Shown here piece after piece: positions 7,189 through 8,645 of a stretch of 8,645 bases of DNA (the stretch's first letter is position 1; every line of letters starts with the position of its first letter). A program made the position numbers and the translations under genes. A model generated the notes under the pieces. The model searched no databases. It saw nothing but the letters and a program-made list of their open reading frames with translations, and was not told the DNA's origin. The stretch is from contig CAMSQT010000042.1 of the NCBI GenBank assembly GCA_947062645.1, forward strand, positions 1 through 8,645, in the 5' to 3' direction. The stretch comes from an uncultured Clostridium sp. Its GTDB lineage: Bacteria; Bacillota; Clostridia; TANB77; CAG-508.

Positions 7189-7611
7189 ATGTTAAACAAA
7201 GAACAAATAAAAAAAATAATCCCACAAAGAGAGCCCTTCTTAATGATAGACGAAGTAGAAACCTACACACCAGGAGAAGGAGCAATAGCGTATAAATATG
7301 TAAATAAAGAAGAATGGTATTTCCAAGGACATTTTCCAGGGAACCCAATCATGCCAGGCGTACTAATCACAGAAAGTTTAGCACAAACAGGAGCAATCGC
7401 CATTCTTAGTAAAGAAGAAAACCAAGGAAAAAATGCCTTATTTGGTGGAATCGATAAAATGAAATTTAAAAAAATGGTACTACCAGGAGACACCTTAAAA
7501 CTAGAAGTAAAAATAATCAAACAAAAAGGGCCAATAGGAGTAGGAGAAGCCATAGCAACCGTAGACGGAAAAATAGCAGCAAAAGGAGAACTAACCTTTG
7601 CCGTCGTATAA
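7189..7611 (+). CDS. fabZ: 3-hydroxyacyl-[ACP] dehydratase
   Basis: Removes water from 3-hydroxyacyl-ACP to give the trans-2-enoyl intermediate. It is a hot-dog-fold protein of 140 residues, normal for FabZ. The N-terminus MLNKEQIKKIIPQREPFLMID matches the family (the usual PHR is PQR here). The active site is GHFPGNPIMPGVLITE with catalytic His48 and Glu62. I chose ATG 7189 over the in-frame GTG 7180 because the family begins at MLN; the ribosome site is weak in either case (GAAAGAAG upstream). It contains no zero-frame CGG; GAC-GGA near the end is out of phase and read normally. It is separated from accB by the antisense gene and followed by accC after 29 bases. Confidence 0.95.
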   Translation: MLNKEQIKKIIPQREPFLMIDEVETYTPGEGAIAYKYVNKEEWYFQGHFPGNPIMPGVLITESLAQTGAIAILSKEENQGKNALFGGIDKMKFKKMVLPGDTLKLEVKIIKQKGPIGVGEAIATVDGKIAAKGELTFAVV

Positions 7612-7640
7612 AAGCTAAAAGAAAGGAAGGAAACAAAAGC

Positions 7641-8645
7641 ATGAACAAAATATTAATAGCAAATCGTGGTGAAATAGCAGTAAGAATCATAAGAGCCTGT
7701 AAAGAAATGAACCTAAAAACAGTAGCAGTTTATTCTACAATGGATAAAGATGCCATGCACACTCGTCTAGCAGATGAAGCCATCTGCATCCGGACCTGCC
7801 AATAGTGGAAAAAGTTATTTGAATTTTAAAAATATCATTGAAGCAGCCAATATAACAGGAGCAGACAGCATCCATCCAGGATTTGGATTTTTGTCAGAAA
7901 ACAGTCAATTTGCTAAAATATGCGAAGAATCCAATATTAAATTTATTGGACCATCACCAAAAGTAATTGAAATGTTAGGAAATAAATCCAATGCCAAAGA
8001 ACTAATGAAAGAAGCAGGAGTGCCAGTAATACCAGGCTCAAACGGCAGTGTAAAAGGATTAAAAGATGCCCTTAAAATTGCAAATAAAATAGGGTATCCT
8101 GTCATGTTAAAAGCAGCAGCTGGCGGTGGCGGAAAAGGAATTCGTATTGTAAATAAAGAAGAAGAGTTAGAGGCAAATTACAATCTTGTAAAACAAGAAG
8201 CAAAAATATCCTTTAATGACGATGAAATCTATCTAGAAAAATTCATAAAAAATCCAAGACATGTGGAAATACAAATCTTGGCAGACGAACACCGGAAACG
8301 TTATTCATTTAGGAGAAAGAGACTGCTCTATCCAACGTAAAAATCAAAAAATAATTGAAGAAACCCCATCAACAGCAATTGACGAAAAACTAAGAAACAA
8401 AATGGGAGAATCTGCCGTAAAAGCAGCTAAAATAGCGGGATATTATAGCTGTGGAACTATTGAATTTTTAGTAGATAGCGATAAAAATTATTATTTCATG
8501 GAAATGAACACAAGAATTCAAGTAGAACATCCTATCACAGAAGAAAGAACAGGAATAGACATCGTAAAAGCACAAATCAAAATAGCAGCAGGAGAACCAC
8601 TAAAATTGAAACAAAAAAACATTGAATTTCGAGGACATAGTATAG
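7641..8645 (+). CDS. accC: Biotin carboxylase subunit of acetyl-CoA carboxylase (3' partial, two CGGN sites)
   Basis: ATP-grasp enzyme that carboxylates the biotin on AccB using bicarbonate. The window holds the first 334 residues of a family normally near 450. Features in order are MNKILIANRGEIAVRIIRAC, ICIGPANSGKSYLN (49-62), IHPGFGFLSEN, the ATP loop GGGGKGIRIV (161-170), NPRHVEIQ, HGNVIHLGERDCSIQR and MEMNTRIQVEHP (286-297) with Glu287, Asn289 and Arg291 near their E. coli counterparts E288, N290 and R292. Triplet reading stops at residue 54. Reading CGGA at 7791-7794 and 8293-8296 as glycine gives a continuous frame to the contig end. GGAAGG lies 10 bases before the ATG. accD and accA probably follow beyond the edge. 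Confidence 0.95.
7791..7794 (+). other. CGGA four-base glycine codon in accC (residue 51)
   Basis: Reads ATC-CGGA-CCT, giving ICIGPANSGKSY, the conserved IGP of biotin carboxylases. Triplet reading gives IRTCQ and then TAG. Confidence 0.95.
8293..8296 (+). other. CGGA four-base glycine codon in accC (residue 218)
   Basis: Reads CAC-CGGA-AAC, giving DEHGNVIHLGERDCS, the conserved GN turn before the ERDCS motif. Triplet reading ends at TAA 8338. Confidence 0.94.

Noticed and set aside
47..8340. Treating popT, birA, fabD, fabG, fabF and accC as frameshifted pseudogenes
   Set aside because: All breaks are the same event at the same codon phase, all other codons and active sites are intact, and simultaneous loss of five core fatty-acid synthesis or carboxylase genes is not plausible.
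3910..8440. Other CGG strings inside genes, such as GCG-GGG (3909), AGC-GGA (5721), GGC-GGT, ACG-GAC (5326), AAC-GGC, GAC-GGA and GCG-GGA
   Set aside because: Each is out of phase with the reading frame and needs no shift; they serve as negative controls, not further sites.
1..8645. tRNA, rRNA, CRISPR arrays, insertion sequences or transposases
   Set aside because: I looked for cloverleaf-like segments, repeat-spacer patterns and transposase motifs and saw none; in particular the tRNA expected to read CGGN is not in this window.

Overview
This is an AT-rich bacterial contig with Firmicutes/Clostridia-like gene content and order. It carries a type II fatty-acid synthesis and acetyl-CoA carboxylase cluster. 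The first 46 bases are not genomic: they match an Illumina TruSeq dual-index adapter, so the contig comes from short-read data and begins at an untrimmed read end.

Layout: a leftward DUF368 gene (popT-like, cut by the contig edge) is followed by a divergent intergenic region with a strong palindrome/terminator. A rightward series then begins: a long-chain acyl-CoA/acyl-ACP synthetase-like AMP-binding enzyme, biotin-protein ligase (birA), fabD, fabG, fabF, accB, fabZ and accC (cut by the right edge). Between accB and fabZ a small unrecognised gene lies on the opposite strand with its own near-consensus promoter, Shine-Dalgarno and terminator. Functionally, birA biotinylates AccB, AccC carboxylates that biotin, FabD loads malonyl groups on ACP, and FabF, FabG and FabZ run the condensation, reduction and dehydration steps. 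ACP, FabH, the enoyl reductase and AccD/AccA are not in the window.

The main result is how six of these genes are written. Read with the standard code, popT, birA, fabD, fabG, fabF and accC look broken by 14 separate +1 frameshifts. Every one occurs at a CGG in the zero reading frame, and every one is repaired by reading the four bases CGGN as a single glycine (9 CGGA, 3 CGGT, 2 CGGG). This restores full-length proteins of family-typical size (FabD 306, FabG 244, FabF 412 residues) with glycine at family-conserved positions. CGG elsewhere in these genes lies out of phase (NNC|GGN and similar) and causes no shift. CGG is never used as arginine in the housekeeping genes, although CGT, CGA and CGC are. 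The pattern follows the coding strand in both gene orientations. The simplest reading is natural quadruplet decoding (or obligatory +1 shifting) of CGGN as glycine, used routinely in essential genes. The responsible tRNA is not in this window.

The one exception is the antisense small gene, which has a zero-frame CGG that must be read as a triplet to give its 93-residue product. Quadruplet reading would meet a stop codon immediately.
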